A stretch of 16,644 nucleotides of DNA from JAVBPB01 sp031549965 (GTDB taxonomy: Bacteria; Bacillota; Clostridia; Lachnospirales; Lachnospiraceae): assembly GCA_031549965.1 (NCBI GenBank), contig JAVBPB010000111.1, forward strand, positions 1-16,644, read 5' to 3'. Each line of letters opens with the position of its first letter. Position 1 is the first letter of the stretch. Shown here piece by piece: positions 7,988 through 15,108 of this stretch. The notes beneath the pieces were generated by a model. That model searched no databases, had not been told where the DNA came from, and saw only the letters and a program-made list of their open reading frames with translations. Position numbers and translations under genes: made by a program.

Positions 7988-10483
7988 TTGAACAATTTGA
8001 AAAAAACTATTAGTATTAAAAAATCATTAACTATTTTACTGCTACTATTTTCTTTAATTCCTCTTATCTTGGTAAGTGCTTTTACAATATTCTTTTCATT
8101 TAAAAATATGGCTCAGCTTAGACAAAATAGCTTAATAAACTTAGCTGTTTCCAATGGTAAGGCTCTTTGTGAAATAATAGATGCACAAGATCGGGAAATT
8201 AATCTACTTTCAAAAACACAAAGAATTATTAATTACTTAAATCTTCTTAAAGAAGATAAATCAACAGATATATCTGACAAGGAAATATCTATATCTTATG
8301 ATCTTACTTATTCATTTTTAGATTATTGGATTAATTCATCTGCATTCTATGATGATGCAATTATTACAAATAATGATGGTATTATTATTGCATCCACAAA
8401 TAATAGCTTCATGAATAAAAGTGTTGTGGAAGAATCTTTTTATATTCAAACTTATAACGCCAGTAAAACAGTTTTTGGACCATTAGAGAGCAATTCTCTT
8501 TTTACCGATAAGTCTGTTGTTTCAATAAGTCATAATATATATTCTGAAACTAATCAACAAATTGGAATGCTTGTTTTATTTGTATCTATTGATTTTTATG
8601 ATGATTTTTTAAAAAACATTCAGTTGGATTCAACTGGCCGAGCTTTTATATTGGATTGTAATGATAAAATACTATGCCATCTGGATAAAAATTACATTGG
8701 ATTATCAAGAGAAAAATCTCTTAAAGGTAATTTACTAGTTGAATATCAAAATGGTAATATACCACTTAGCGGTTCTGATACATATACATTATCTAATCAA
8801 TCACGATTAATGGGATATTATATTATTGAACCTATGAATTGGGTTTTTGCTGTAAGACAGAATGTAAGCGAAATAAGAGACAATAATTTTAACCTTTACA
8901 TGGTATTTGCTTTAGCTATTTCACTTACCTTTGTTATTTCATTGATTGCCAGTATTTATACTTCAAATCGTGTAACAAAGCCAATCTTTAAATTAAAAAA
9001 TTTTTTTGATAAAGCAGCACACAAAAAAGAATATATTGTATGTAATATTGATGTTGGTAATGAACTTGGTGACTTATCTAATAGTTATAACTTAATGATT
9101 AATGAATTAAATAAAAATTTTGAACAACTTAGTCAAGCATATGAAGAAATTCTTATAAGTGAAGAGAATCTTCGTCAAACTAATTCTCTTATTAACGCTG
9201 AACGTGAACATAATGACTACTTAGTTAAGCATGATTTAACCACAGGGCTTATTAATAGAATTGAATTTGAAAAGCAATTGCAGATTGCTATAAACACTAA
9301 AACACCTTGTGCATTATTCTTTATAGATTTGGATGATTTTAAATATATTAATGAAGTGTTTGGTCATCACTATGGGGATGCTCTGCTTAATAAGATAAGC
9401 TCAAAACTTTCTGATGAGAGATTTGACTGGGATATTCTTGCACGTATTGGAGGGGATGAATTTGTTGTAGTTAAATATTGTGATTCTTTAGAAATTGAAT
9501 ATATTGCCGATTCTATATTTAATATATTTCAAAAACCTTTTAATATTTTTGATACTTCTATATTTGTTACTGCCAGTATGGGAATTTATCCCATTACCAC
9601 TTATACTCAAACTCCTGATGATGCTATTAAAAATGCTGACATTGCTATTTACCATGCTAAACAAACAGGGAAAAATAATTACCGCATATATGACAGTCAA
9701 ATGCATGAAATTGTAATCAGATATAATCAAATTGTGGATATATTAAGAAGTTGTATGGAGAATGAAGATTTATTTTTAATGTATCAACCTCAGGTTTCTA
9801 TTCCTGATAACAGAATTGTTTCTTTAGAAGCTTTGATTAGAATTAATAGCAAATCATTAGGTTATATAAGCCCTGCTGAATTTATTCCTATAGCTGAATC
9901 CAGTGGTCTTATTTTAAATCTTGGAGATTGGGTTTTAAGAGCTGCTTGTAAGTTTGCCAAATCAATGTTGGATGCAAATATTAATTTTGGTACTGTTTCA
10001 ATTAATATATCACCTTTGCAACTTATTCAAAAAGATTTTGTAGCAAATGTTATTAATATAATTAATAGTACTAATTTGGACCCAAAATATATTAATCTTG
10101 AAATTACTGAAAGCATGGCCATTCAATCTATTAGTACTAGTATTAATAAATTGAAAGCATTACAAAAATATGGAATTAAAATTGCTTTAGATGATTTTGG
10201 TACGGGGTTCTCTTCATTGAATCATTTTATTAAACTTCCTATTAATGCGGTTAAGATAGATAAGTCTTTCATAGATGAGATTTGTACGGACAAAAAACAA
10301 TTAACTATCTGTAAATCTATTATCGAAATGGCTCATAGTCTTAATTATACAGTGGTAGCTGAGGGAATTGAGTATGAAAAACAATTAGAATTGTTGAAAG
10401 AACTTGATTGTGATTTATATCAAGGATTTTATTTTAGTAAACCTGTTAGCGAAGAAAATATTATAGGGCTTTTAACCAAATAA
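7988..10483 (+). CDS. Membrane dCache-HAMP-GGDEF-EAL cyclic-di-GMP turnover protein
   Basis: 831 aa, predicted to make and/or degrade cyclic-di-GMP in response to an external signal. TM1 is at about 14-37, an extracytoplasmic dCache-like sensor at about 40-295 and TM2 at about 302-324. HAMP (325-378) and a short coiled coil (380-410) follow. The GGDEF domain (about 412-570) has DLTTGL, the intact active site GGDEF at 488-492 and FFIDLDDFK. The EAL domain (about 582-831) has Glu614 in EAL, NISPLQL, EITES, the Asp735-Asp736 pair in LDDFGTGFSS, KIDKSF with Lys756, AEGIE with Glu792, and Gln812. Both catalytic sets look complete, so the net direction cannot be predicted. An RxxD inhibitory site in the usual register before GGDEF is absent (Phe479 stands where Arg is expected). 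The start is TTG at 7988 with GGAGGTG 5 nt upstream. Confidence 0.93.
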   Translation: MNNLKKTISIKKSLTILLLLFSLIPLILVSAFTIFFSFKNMAQLRQNSLINLAVSNGKALCEIIDAQDREINLLSKTQRIINYLNLLKEDKSTDISDKEISISYDLTYSFLDYWINSSAFYDDAIITNNDGIIIASTNNSFMNKSVVEESFYIQTYNASKTVFGPLESNSLFTDKSVVSISHNIYSETNQQIGMLVLFVSIDFYDDFLKNIQLDSTGRAFILDCNDKILCHLDKNYIGLSREKSLKGNLLVEYQNGNIPLSGSDTYTLSNQSRLMGYYIIEPMNWVFAVRQNVSEIRDNNFNLYMVFALAISLTFVISLIASIYTSNRVTKPIFKLKNFFDKAAHKKEYIVCNIDVGNELGDLSNSYNLMINELNKNFEQLSQAYEEILISEENLRQTNSLINAEREHNDYLVKHDLTTGLINRIEFEKQLQIAINTKTPCALFFIDLDDFKYINEVFGHHYGDALLNKISSKLSDERFDWDILARIGGDEFVVVKYCDSLEIEYIADSIFNIFQKPFNIFDTSIFVTASMGIYPITTYTQTPDDAIKNADIAIYHAKQTGKNNYRIYDSQMHEIVIRYNQIVDILRSCMENEDLFLMYQPQVSIPDNRIVSLEALIRINSKSLGYISPAEFIPIAESSGLILNLGDWVLRAACKFAKSMLDANINFGTVSINISPLQLIQKDFVANVINIINSTNLDPKYINLEITESMAIQSISTSINKLKALQKYGIKIALDDFGTGFSSLNHFIKLPINAVKIDKSFIDEICTDKKQLTICKSIIEMAHSLNYTVVAEGIEYEKQLELLKELDCDLYQGFYFSKPVSEENIIGLLTK

Positions 10484-10535
10484 GCTTGCCTTTTGGAATA
10501 TTGAATCTAACGCTTTATCATTTAGATTTTCTACT

Positions 10536-10581
10536 CCCCAAGATATGAAGAATTTAATATCTTGGGGAAATTTGATTTTTT
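10536..10581 (+). terminator. Intrinsic terminator after the GGDEF/EAL gene
   Basis: A perfect 11-bp stem CCCCAAGATAT/ATATCTTGGGG (10536-10546 and 10557-10567) with a 10-nt loop, followed by a T-rich tract to 10581. It ends the dCMP deaminase-GGDEF/EAL unit 52 nt past the stop. Confidence 0.85.
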
Positions 10582-10618
10582 ATGATAGTATTAAGGTTTA
10601 ATTCCTTTTTTTGTTGGA

Positions 10619-11125
10619 TTAATTGTTACCACAGCACTTTTTGTATTTTTTTCCACTTCCACATGGACATGGATCATTTCTTTGAATTTTATCCCCTTTT
10701 ACTACAGTATTGGATTTTTTTTCTTCTAAGAATAATTCTTTTCGTTTGCTTTCAGTAAGTAGCTCATCCCATTCTTTTAATTCATACAGCCATTCCGCTT
10801 TTGCTCCAACCATGTTTTTGTATAATAGTTCTAATTCAATGTCTATCGTAACATATGTTGATTCATCCATTTCTTCTATTGGATTTGGTGTTTTTAGACT
10901 GTCGTTAATTCCATCTAAAAAGCCAACAAAAATCATAAGATCAGCTTCGTATTTTTCTGATAACTCTTTTACTGTTCCTTCAACTTTTGTAACTGGTACT
11001 GTAAGCAGTTTTTCATATATTCCTTTTTCTACTGCAAAATAATTGCCCCAAAATATTTCTCCTGCTCTTCCATTACTGTTTTGTTCTGAATAAGCCACTT
11101 CTCTCCATTGTTTAAGTAAACTCAT
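10619..11125 (-). CDS. SEC-C motif metal-binding protein of unknown function
   Basis: 168 aa, soluble. The C-terminal 22 residues are a classic SEC-C zinc motif, NDPCPCGSGKKYKKCCG, the Cys-x-Cys/Cys-Cys element also found at the end of SecA and in many otherwise unrelated proteins. The N-terminal 140 residues are acidic and Trp-rich (EWLYELKEWDELL) and look like the small SEC-C proteins common in Clostridia, whose role is not known to me. The ATG at 11123-11125 is preceded by AAGGATGG. Monocistronic: it has its own promoter and converges with the GGDEF/EAL gene. Confidence 0.85.
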   Translation of the reverse strand: MSLLKQWREVAYSEQNSNGRAGEIFWGNYFAVEKGIYEKLLTVPVTKVEGTVKELSEKYEADLMIFVGFLDGINDSLKTPNPIEEMDESTYVTIDIELELLYKNMVGAKAEWLYELKEWDELLTESKRKELFLEEKKSNTVVKGDKIQRNDPCPCGSGKKYKKCCGNN

Positions 11126-11185
11126 ATTTTAACCATCCTTCTACTATTCTTTACTTTTTTATTGATTTAACTTGTAATCTACTGT

Positions 11186-11214
11186 AGTATATCAAATTAT
11201 TTATTTTTTTTCAA
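11186..11214 (-). promoter_or_regulatory. Sigma-A promoter of the SEC-C gene
   Basis: On the minus strand TTGAAA (11209-11214) is followed by a 17-nt spacer and TATACT (11186-11191), with an extended -10 TGA directly before it. It lies 61 nt upstream of the ATG. Confidence 0.75.
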
Positions 11215-11259
11215 TAAAATATTTTTATTAATGTATAACTTGCAAAATTATGATAATAC

Positions 11260-11436
11260 TATAATTAATCTAATTAATTTAGATTGATGTAGTTGCTCTT
11301 TTAATTAATTGGATTCCCCCTCCAATAATTAAGGTTTTGCACTAACTTTTGAGCATTTACCAAAGAAAAATATATAAATACTTATCCTCCCCTTTTTAAA
11401 TTGGGCTATCACTCGTTTGTGGTAGTCCAGTTTTTT
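11260..11436 (+). ncRNA. Possible small structured RNA in the gap left of the integrase
   Basis: The 461-base gap 11126-11586 has no supportable ORF but has three successive hairpins on the plus strand. They are AATCTAA/TTAGATT (11267-11285), ATTGGA/TCCAAT with loop TTCCCCC (11308-11326), and a long terminator-like hairpin (11398-11436). A TATAAT at 11260-11265 could be a -10 box, but the only -35-like hexamer, TTGCAA at 11240-11245, is just 14 nt away. Pyrimidine runs (CCCCCTCC, TCCTCCCC) could pair with ribosome binding sites. This is inference; the hairpins may be independent remnants. Confidence 0.2.
11398..11436 (+). terminator. Orphan intrinsic terminator, plus strand
   Basis: A 10-bp stem GGGCTATCAC/GTGGTAGTCC (11403-11412 and 11419-11428, two G-T pairs) with loop TCGTTT. 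It can be extended by AAATT/AGTTT pairing and is followed by TTTTTT (11431-11436). No plus-strand gene precedes it within the gap. Read on the minus strand it lacks a U-run. Confidence 0.6.
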
Positions 11437-11555
11437 ATTTGTGAAAAGTGGCTATTTACAACGGTTTATGCATATTTAATTAATCTTTAAACACTTGTAT
11501 TCTATTAAAAATATATAGTGTTGACACAGTTTTTACACAACTTTAATTTTAATAT

Positions 11556-11582
11556 AAAAAACCGCCTAAAAAAGACGGTTTT
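11556..11582 (-). terminator. Terminator of the integrase operon
   Basis: On the minus strand, AAAACCGTC-loop-GGCGGTTTT followed by T's. The stem pairs 11558-11566 with 11574-11582 (one G-T pair, 7-nt loop), and the run of A's at 11556-11561 on the plus strand supplies the U-tract. It begins 4 nt past the integrase stop. Confidence 0.8.
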
Positions 11583-11586
11583 AGAA

Positions 11587-12732
11587 CTAAAATAAATTTG
11601 CTATTTTCTTTATTTCTTCTGCTTTCGTATCAGGTAAAACATGTGCATATAAATCCATTGTCATAGATAACTTACTATGTCCTAATATTGTTTTTAATAC
11701 TTGTGGAGATATTCCCTTCTCAATGCATCTTGTGGCAAACGTGTGCCTTAATGTGTGCGGAGTAATATGCTCAAAATCCATACCACTTTCATTAATCTTA
11801 TCCACTATACTATTCATCTGGTTTTTTAAATTATCTCTATTAATGGGATATCCTGTTTCAGTGGTAAATACAAGATCCTCCAATCCATTAACAGGATTCC
11901 ATCTATTTCCTAACATTAATCTTAATTCAAGTTGCTTCTTTTTTCTAGTTTTCAACAAATTATATACACTATCCAACATGGGAATATCCCTCTTTGATGT
12001 AGGGGTCTTTGGAGTGTCTTTGAAATATTCTTTATAATAAACAAGTGTTCCCGTTATATGAATTACTTTATTGGTAAAATCTATGTTGCTCCATTCTAGC
12101 CCCCGCAATTCTCCACTTCTTAACCCTGTACATAATCCCAATAAAAATATATCGTGACAATTGCTTTCTTTAGTATATTCAAGAAATATATTCTGTTCTT
12201 GAAGTGAAAGCACTCTTCTTTCCTTTTGCTCCTGCATTCTTGGCAATGTTGCTAGTGGTATCGGATTTTTTTGTATTATTTCATTTTTTACAGCCTGCTT
12301 ATACATACCAGAAAGAACTACACTTACAAGCTCTATTGTATTCCTAGAATACTCCTTTTTGTTTAAATCATTGTATAATTTTTGAATATGCTCTGGTCGT
12401 ATATCTTTAAGCCTTTTTTTCCCTAATGTTTGTCTAATATAAGAATTAAAATTATCTGTATACACTTCAATAGTACCACGTTTTACAGTATTTTCTTTAT
12501 ACTCTTTTATCCATGTATTAAACCAAGATTCCACTGTTATTGTATCCTCTTTTGCATATAGACCATGTTCAACCTCATACCTCTTGTCTGCCATTTTCTT
12601 TTTAAGAGCTTTCAAATCGGTATCATAAAAAGTAAACTTTTCACCATGATACTCGAATCGCCCCATATATCGACCATCTTTTCTTTGAGTTATTCCTTTG
12701 GGTAATTGCTTTCCATTTTTATCCACTGCCAT
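11587..12732 (-). CDS. Tyrosine-type site-specific integrase (phage/Tn916 family)
   Basis: 381 aa, catalyses integration and probably excision of the element at att sites. The N-terminal arm-type DNA-binding region (about 10-60) has the GITQRKDGRYMGRF pattern shared with Tn916-like integrases. A SAM-like core-binding domain (about 64-160) follows, then the catalytic domain (170-381). Catalytic residues are complete: Arg205 in GLRSGEL, Lys247 in the beta-hairpin (TSKRDIP), His326-x-x-Arg329 in PHTLRHTFATR, His352 in GHSK, and nucleophile Tyr362 in MDLYAHV. The ATG at 12730-12732 has AAAGGAG 8 nt upstream. It is the last gene of the minus-strand run and its stop lies 4 nt before a terminator. 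No recognisable excisionase is adjacent. Confidence 0.93.
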   Translation of the reverse strand: MAVDKNGKQLPKGITQRKDGRYMGRFEYHGEKFTFYDTDLKALKKKMADKRYEVEHGLYAKEDTITVESWFNTWIKEYKENTVKRGTIEVYTDNFNSYIRQTLGKKRLKDIRPEHIQKLYNDLNKKEYSRNTIELVSVVLSGMYKQAVKNEIIQKNPIPLATLPRMQEQKERRVLSLQEQNIFLEYTKESNCHDIFLLGLCTGLRSGELRGLEWSNIDFTNKVIHITGTLVYYKEYFKDTPKTPTSKRDIPMLDSVYNLLKTRKKKQLELRLMLGNRWNPVNGLEDLVFTTETGYPINRDNLKNQMNSIVDKINESGMDFEHITPHTLRHTFATRCIEKGISPQVLKTILGHSKLSMTMDLYAHVLPDTKAEEIKKIANLF

Positions 12733-12779
12733 CCTAACAGCTCCTTTCCCTGTAAGATAGAATCAATATTATTTATCCC

Positions 12780-13031
12780 TTATAGGTCTGTATTTTCTTT
12801 TGATATTAACTTATTGTTTTCCTCAATAAAATTAATTATATCTGCTGCCATGTTTACACCCAATTTATACAAAGGTGTGTCTTCTTTTCCAGTTGGTAAT
12901 AACCTTGCTGTCCTTACCAGTTCTGCCCAATCATAATCATTTTCTGGGTGATAATTTTGTTTGAGAAGATTCCATAGGTTGGTAAACAGCTCACCGACTT
13001 CTTTTTTATCGTTTTCATTAATTTGCTTCAT
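12780..13031 (-). CDS. Small acidic hypothetical protein upstream of the integrase
   Basis: 83 aa, not recognised. Mostly helical-looking and acidic, with two Trp early on (LFTNLWNLL) and a conserved-looking centre DWAELVRTARLLPTGKEDTPLYKLG. No helix-turn-helix is evident, so I do not call it an excisionase despite its place just ahead of the integrase. The ATG at 13029-13031 is preceded by AAGG and lies inside the end of the preceding gene (14-nt overlap), indicating coupling. The DW...ARLLPTG pattern suggests a small mobile-element accessory family. Confidence 0.65.
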   Translation of the reverse strand: MKQINENDKKEVGELFTNLWNLLKQNYHPENDYDWAELVRTARLLPTGKEDTPLYKLGVNMAADIINFIEENNKLISKENTDL

Positions 13032-13221
13032 TTGTGACCTTAATACTTTCTTTTCTGAGTTTACCTATTTCTTCAATTATCAGACAAGATATATTTGAAT
13101 TTTGCATACTGCTCTTGTATTCCTCTACAAAACATAAAAATTCAGATTCAGACATAGTTAGTAATTCAAAAAAGATTGATTCCAATTGTAGTTCTTTAAC
13201 TAACATATTGCTATTATCCAT
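13018..13221 (-). CDS. Small hypothetical protein (67 aa)
   Basis: Not recognised. Acidic and probably helical (ESIFFELLTMSESEFLCFVE), with no TM segment or zinc motif. A TTG at 13240-13242 would add 7 residues, but GGAGG (13233-13237) fits the ATG at 13219-13221 better, though with a long gap. That ATG lies one base past the preceding gene's TGA (13223-13225). Confidence 0.6.
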   Translation of the reverse strand: MDNSNMLVKELQLESIFFELLTMSESEFLCFVEEYKSSMQNSNISCLIIEEIGKLRKESIKVTNEAN

Positions 13222-13222
13222 A

Positions 13223-13396
13223 TCAAGTACTTTCCTCCACAACTTCCATAAATATTTCTTTTACATATGATGGCTTATGATTTCTTATTAATTTTTCTTT
13301 CCATTCTGCTGAATATTTTTCATCGTTTAATTTATCTGTAATTTGAACAACTTGATTTTGAAGTTTTAAAAATATATCCATGCATTTAATATTCAT
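13223..13396 (-). CDS. Small hypothetical protein (57 aa)
   Basis: Not recognised. Sequence begins MNIKCMDIFLKLQ and has a charged middle (DEKYSAEWKEKL) and an acidic tail. The start is ATG at 13394-13396 with AGGTG 6 nt upstream; the GTG at 13403-13405 is itself part of that binding site and so is rejected. It overlaps the preceding 48-codon gene by 11 nt and ends one base before the next start. Confidence 0.55.
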   Translation of the reverse strand: MNIKCMDIFLKLQNQVVQITDKLNDEKYSAEWKEKLIRNHKPSYVKEIFMEVVEEST

Positions 13397-13532
13397 TGCT
13401 TGCACCTACTGTTTTTAATTCTCTTACCTTTGTCACAAATGCATTTATTATTTTTAAGATTCTTAAATCATTAATTATCATTATTTCATTTACTAATTTG
13501 TCCTTTATTTCATCTGCTGCTTTGCAATCCAT
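13386..13532 (-). CDS. Very small hypothetical protein (48 aa)
   Basis: Begins MDCKAADEIKDKLVNEIMII and is probably one long helix. The ATG at 13530-13532 has GTGAGGAA (13541-13548) upstream, and the reading frame fits the tight packing of the operon: its TAA (13386-13388) lies inside the next gene. No known family recognised. The good binding site and 11-nt overlap are the evidence that it is real. Confidence 0.5.
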   Translation of the reverse strand: MDCKAADEIKDKLVNEIMIINDLRILKIINAFVTKVRELKTVGASNEY

Positions 13533-13559
13533 TTAATTTGTTCCTCACTTTCATATTGT

Positions 13560-13613
13560 CAAAAGGGCAGCAGCTATGTTAAAATAACATTGTGTATGTG
13601 TGTTGCCCCTTTG
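13560..13613 (-). other. Two-tier stem-loop in the operon gap
   Basis: The outer 10-bp stem pairs 13560-13569 (CAAAAGGGCA) with 13604-13613 (TGCCCCTTTG). An inner hairpin, ATGTTA/TAACAT (13576-13581 and 13585-13590), has a 3-nt loop. It lies between the 51-aa and 48-aa genes and is followed by no U-run on the minus strand, so it is not a standard terminator. It could be an RNA processing or stability element, or a DNA site. Confidence 0.45.
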
Positions 13614-13623
13614 GTAATTCACT

Positions 13624-13653
13624 GGCTTGTTGCTACGCCAATAGCAATGAGCC
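13624..13653 (-). other. 30-nt near-palindrome right after the 51-aa gene
   Basis: GGCT (13624-13627) pairs with AGCC (13650-13653) and TTGCTA (13630-13635) with TAGCAA (13642-13647), separated by a symmetric TG/TG internal loop; apical loop CGCCAA. It abuts the stop codon at 13654-13656. No T-run follows on either strand. The symmetry would suit a structured RNA, a protein-binding site or a single-strand DNA hairpin. Confidence 0.45.
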
Positions 13654-13809
13654 TTACTTTAACTCTTTGATTATTCTTTCAACAACTGCTTTTGTTTCCC
13701 TTTTGTAGCATTCTTCTATTTTATCCTGTAGAAACCGGAGTGAACCTATTAATTCCTCAATTTCTTTACTGCTCAACCTGACACTTCCATCATTTTTATT
13801 TTTGGTCAT
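13654..13809 (-). CDS. Very small hypothetical protein (51 aa)
   Basis: Begins MTKNKNDGSVRLSSKEIEEL and is highly charged and helical. It is coupled to its upstream neighbour by a classic ATGA overlap (ATG 13807-13809, TGA of the neighbour 13806-13808), with GAGGTGATC just before the ATG. No family recognised; the spacing and binding site make a real gene likely. Confidence 0.6.
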   Translation of the reverse strand: MTKNKNDGSVRLSSKEIEELIGSLRFLQDKIEECYKRETKAVVERIIKELK

Positions 13810-14078
13810 GTGATCACCTCTTGATTTATTTGATTAGTAATACCTATAGGTAACAACTCATTGTTACTGGAATAGCAATTGTTTTTTTCTTGGTTTTCTT
13901 CTGATTTCTCATATGAGTATAAAATATACCAAGTATTAAGAGCCTTTTTATTAAGCTTACAAACTGCTCCATATAGTGGGTGTTCTTTTCCGAGCATTTT
14001 CTCAGCTTTACAAATCTTATCTATAACTGTATCTATTAATTTAAATACTTTGTATTCTTGTGAATCTACTTCTAACAT
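13806..14078 (-). CDS. Small hypothetical protein (90 aa)
   Basis: Begins MLEVDSQEYKVFKLIDTVID. The N-terminal 60 residues look like a compact helical domain (KICKAEKMLGKEHPLYGAV); the tail is Asn/Ser/Gln-rich and probably disordered. The ATG at 14076-14078 is preceded by a strong AGGAGG. Its TGA overlaps the next start. Not recognised. Confidence 0.65.
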   Translation of the reverse strand: MLEVDSQEYKVFKLIDTVIDKICKAEKMLGKEHPLYGAVCKLNKKALNTWYILYSYEKSEENQEKNNCYSSNNELLPIGITNQINQEVIT

Positions 14079-14090
14079 TTTTTTATCCTC

Positions 14091-14366
14091 CTACAATACT
14101 GAAAATCTTCTTGATTCTGACACTTTAGTAAATTGATTATAAAGGTCTTGGTATTTTTCCTTAAAGGCTTTAGTATCAAAACGGTTGCTAACTACTGGTG
14201 TATATCTTATTTCAAAAATATCAACTACCATTTCTTGTGTACCTTTTAAAACCATTTCTGCTTTGATTTCATCTTCAATACTTTTAATTTCATCTTCCAA
14301 ATCCTCTATCATTAACTTAAGTTCCTTAATTTCTCTTACTTTATTTATTAAATCTTCTTTGTTCAT
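14091..14366 (-). CDS. Coiled-coil phage/ICE early-region protein (91 aa)
   Basis: The N-terminal half is a heptad-like coiled coil (LKLMIEDLEDEIKSIEDEI). The C-terminal half carries VVSNRFDTKAFKEKYQDLY and ends SESRRFSVL, a pattern I associate with small uncharacterised proteins in early regions of Clostridia phages and integrative elements. Function unknown. The start is ATG at 14364-14366 with GGAGG 7 nt upstream. A GTG at 14430-14432 would add 22 residues that run through this binding site, so it is less likely. This gene is the best evidence, besides the integrase, for phage/ICE origin. Confidence 0.75.
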   Translation of the reverse strand: MNKEDLINKVREIKELKLMIEDLEDEIKSIEDEIKAEMVLKGTQEMVVDIFEIRYTPVVSNRFDTKAFKEKYQDLYNQFTKVSESRRFSVL

Positions 14367-14459
14367 ATGAATACCTCCATTTTTTATTTGCAACTCTTTA
14401 AAATCTTCTTGAACTATTGATGTTACTTTCACTACCTTTCATTGGCTATTGGTGGTCAG

Positions 14460-14894
14460 TTATATACTAATATTGACCAATGCCCCATAAGTTTCCTTGT
14501 AACCATATCCTCCTGTAATCTTAATATCTGCCTTTAAAGGGATATCTTTATCAATTACACTAGCAAAGCTTTGCGCCAATCCCCTAGCAATATAACCTAT
14601 GTGGCAGTATCCAACATCTTTAATCCCAACTACAACAGCTATGGCATATTTATCAAATGTATTCGCCCTATCCCTTTTTAGATAAACGGTAAGGTTTTCT
14701 TTTTTCTGCAAAGCAATGTACTGTAGGAACTGCTGACGGTTCCCGAAGGTAACACCAGATACTTTGCATGTCATAGTTTCTCTTACTCTTCTCCAGGCTG
14801 TCTGAAATGACTGTGATAAGGAATAGCCTAATTTACGTAATTGGTTTGCCATGGTGGTTACTGCTTTTCTTACTGTTGTAATGGTTTGGTTCAT
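14460..14894 (-). CDS. HIRAN-domain protein
   Basis: 144 aa, first gene of the minus-strand operon. Residues 43-142 match the HIRAN pattern: VSGVTFGNRQQFL, the hallmark LKRDRANTFDKYAIAV (72-87) and HIGYIARGLAQSFASVI. HIRAN domains in helicase fusions such as HLTF and Rad5 bind DNA ends; stand-alone versions occur in phages and mobile elements, and their role is unclear. The N-terminal 40 residues (SLSQSFQTAWRRVR) are helical and basic. The ATG at 14892-14894 follows a strong GAGGAGG. It is controlled by the promoter at 14979-15007, next to the operator-like repeats. The domain is clear; a DNA-binding role is inference. Confidence 0.85.
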   Translation of the reverse strand: MNQTITTVRKAVTTMANQLRKLGYSLSQSFQTAWRRVRETMTCKVSGVTFGNRQQFLQYIALQKKENLTVYLKRDRANTFDKYAIAVVVGIKDVGYCHIGYIARGLAQSFASVIDKDIPLKADIKITGGYGYKETYGALVNISI

Positions 14895-14978
14895 GTGTAT
14901 GTCCTCCTCTCTTACAGCGTCCTTTTGTTGCTGCTATTAACTATTTATCATAAGTGTTTTTCATCACTTTATAGTTAT

Positions 14979-15007
14979 ATTATACACTTTAAACAAATAC
15001 TTGTCAA
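14979..15007 (-). promoter_or_regulatory. Consensus promoter of the element's minus-strand operon
   Basis: On the minus strand TTGACA (15002-15007), a 17-nt spacer and TATAAT (14979-14984): full consensus at both boxes. A half-site AAGTG (CACTT at 14985-14989 on the plus strand) touches the -10, and an AAGTG/CACTT pair 8 nt apart lies just downstream (14952-14969). A bound repressor would block this promoter. Confidence 0.85.
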
Positions 15008-15055
15008 CACTAATTTAAAATAAATATTTCTTTTTAGTGATATTTATTTATATTA

Positions 15056-15085
15056 TTGACACATGACACTTATAAGTGATATAAT
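15056..15085 (+). promoter_or_regulatory. Consensus promoter and operator of the Cro/C1-type regulator gene
   Basis: TTGACA (15056-15061), an 18-nt spacer and TATAAT (15080-15085). The spacer contains the perfect 12-bp palindrome CACTTATAAGTG (15067-15078), placed for autorepression. The same half-site recurs near the divergent promoter. Confidence 0.85.
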
Positions 15086-15108
15086 AATAATTGAAAGGTG
15101 GTGTTAAA

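Noticed and set aside
12780..13031. Excisionase encoded next to the integrase
   Set aside because: The 83-aa protein is acidic and shows no helix-turn-helix or winged-helix pattern; position alone is not enough.
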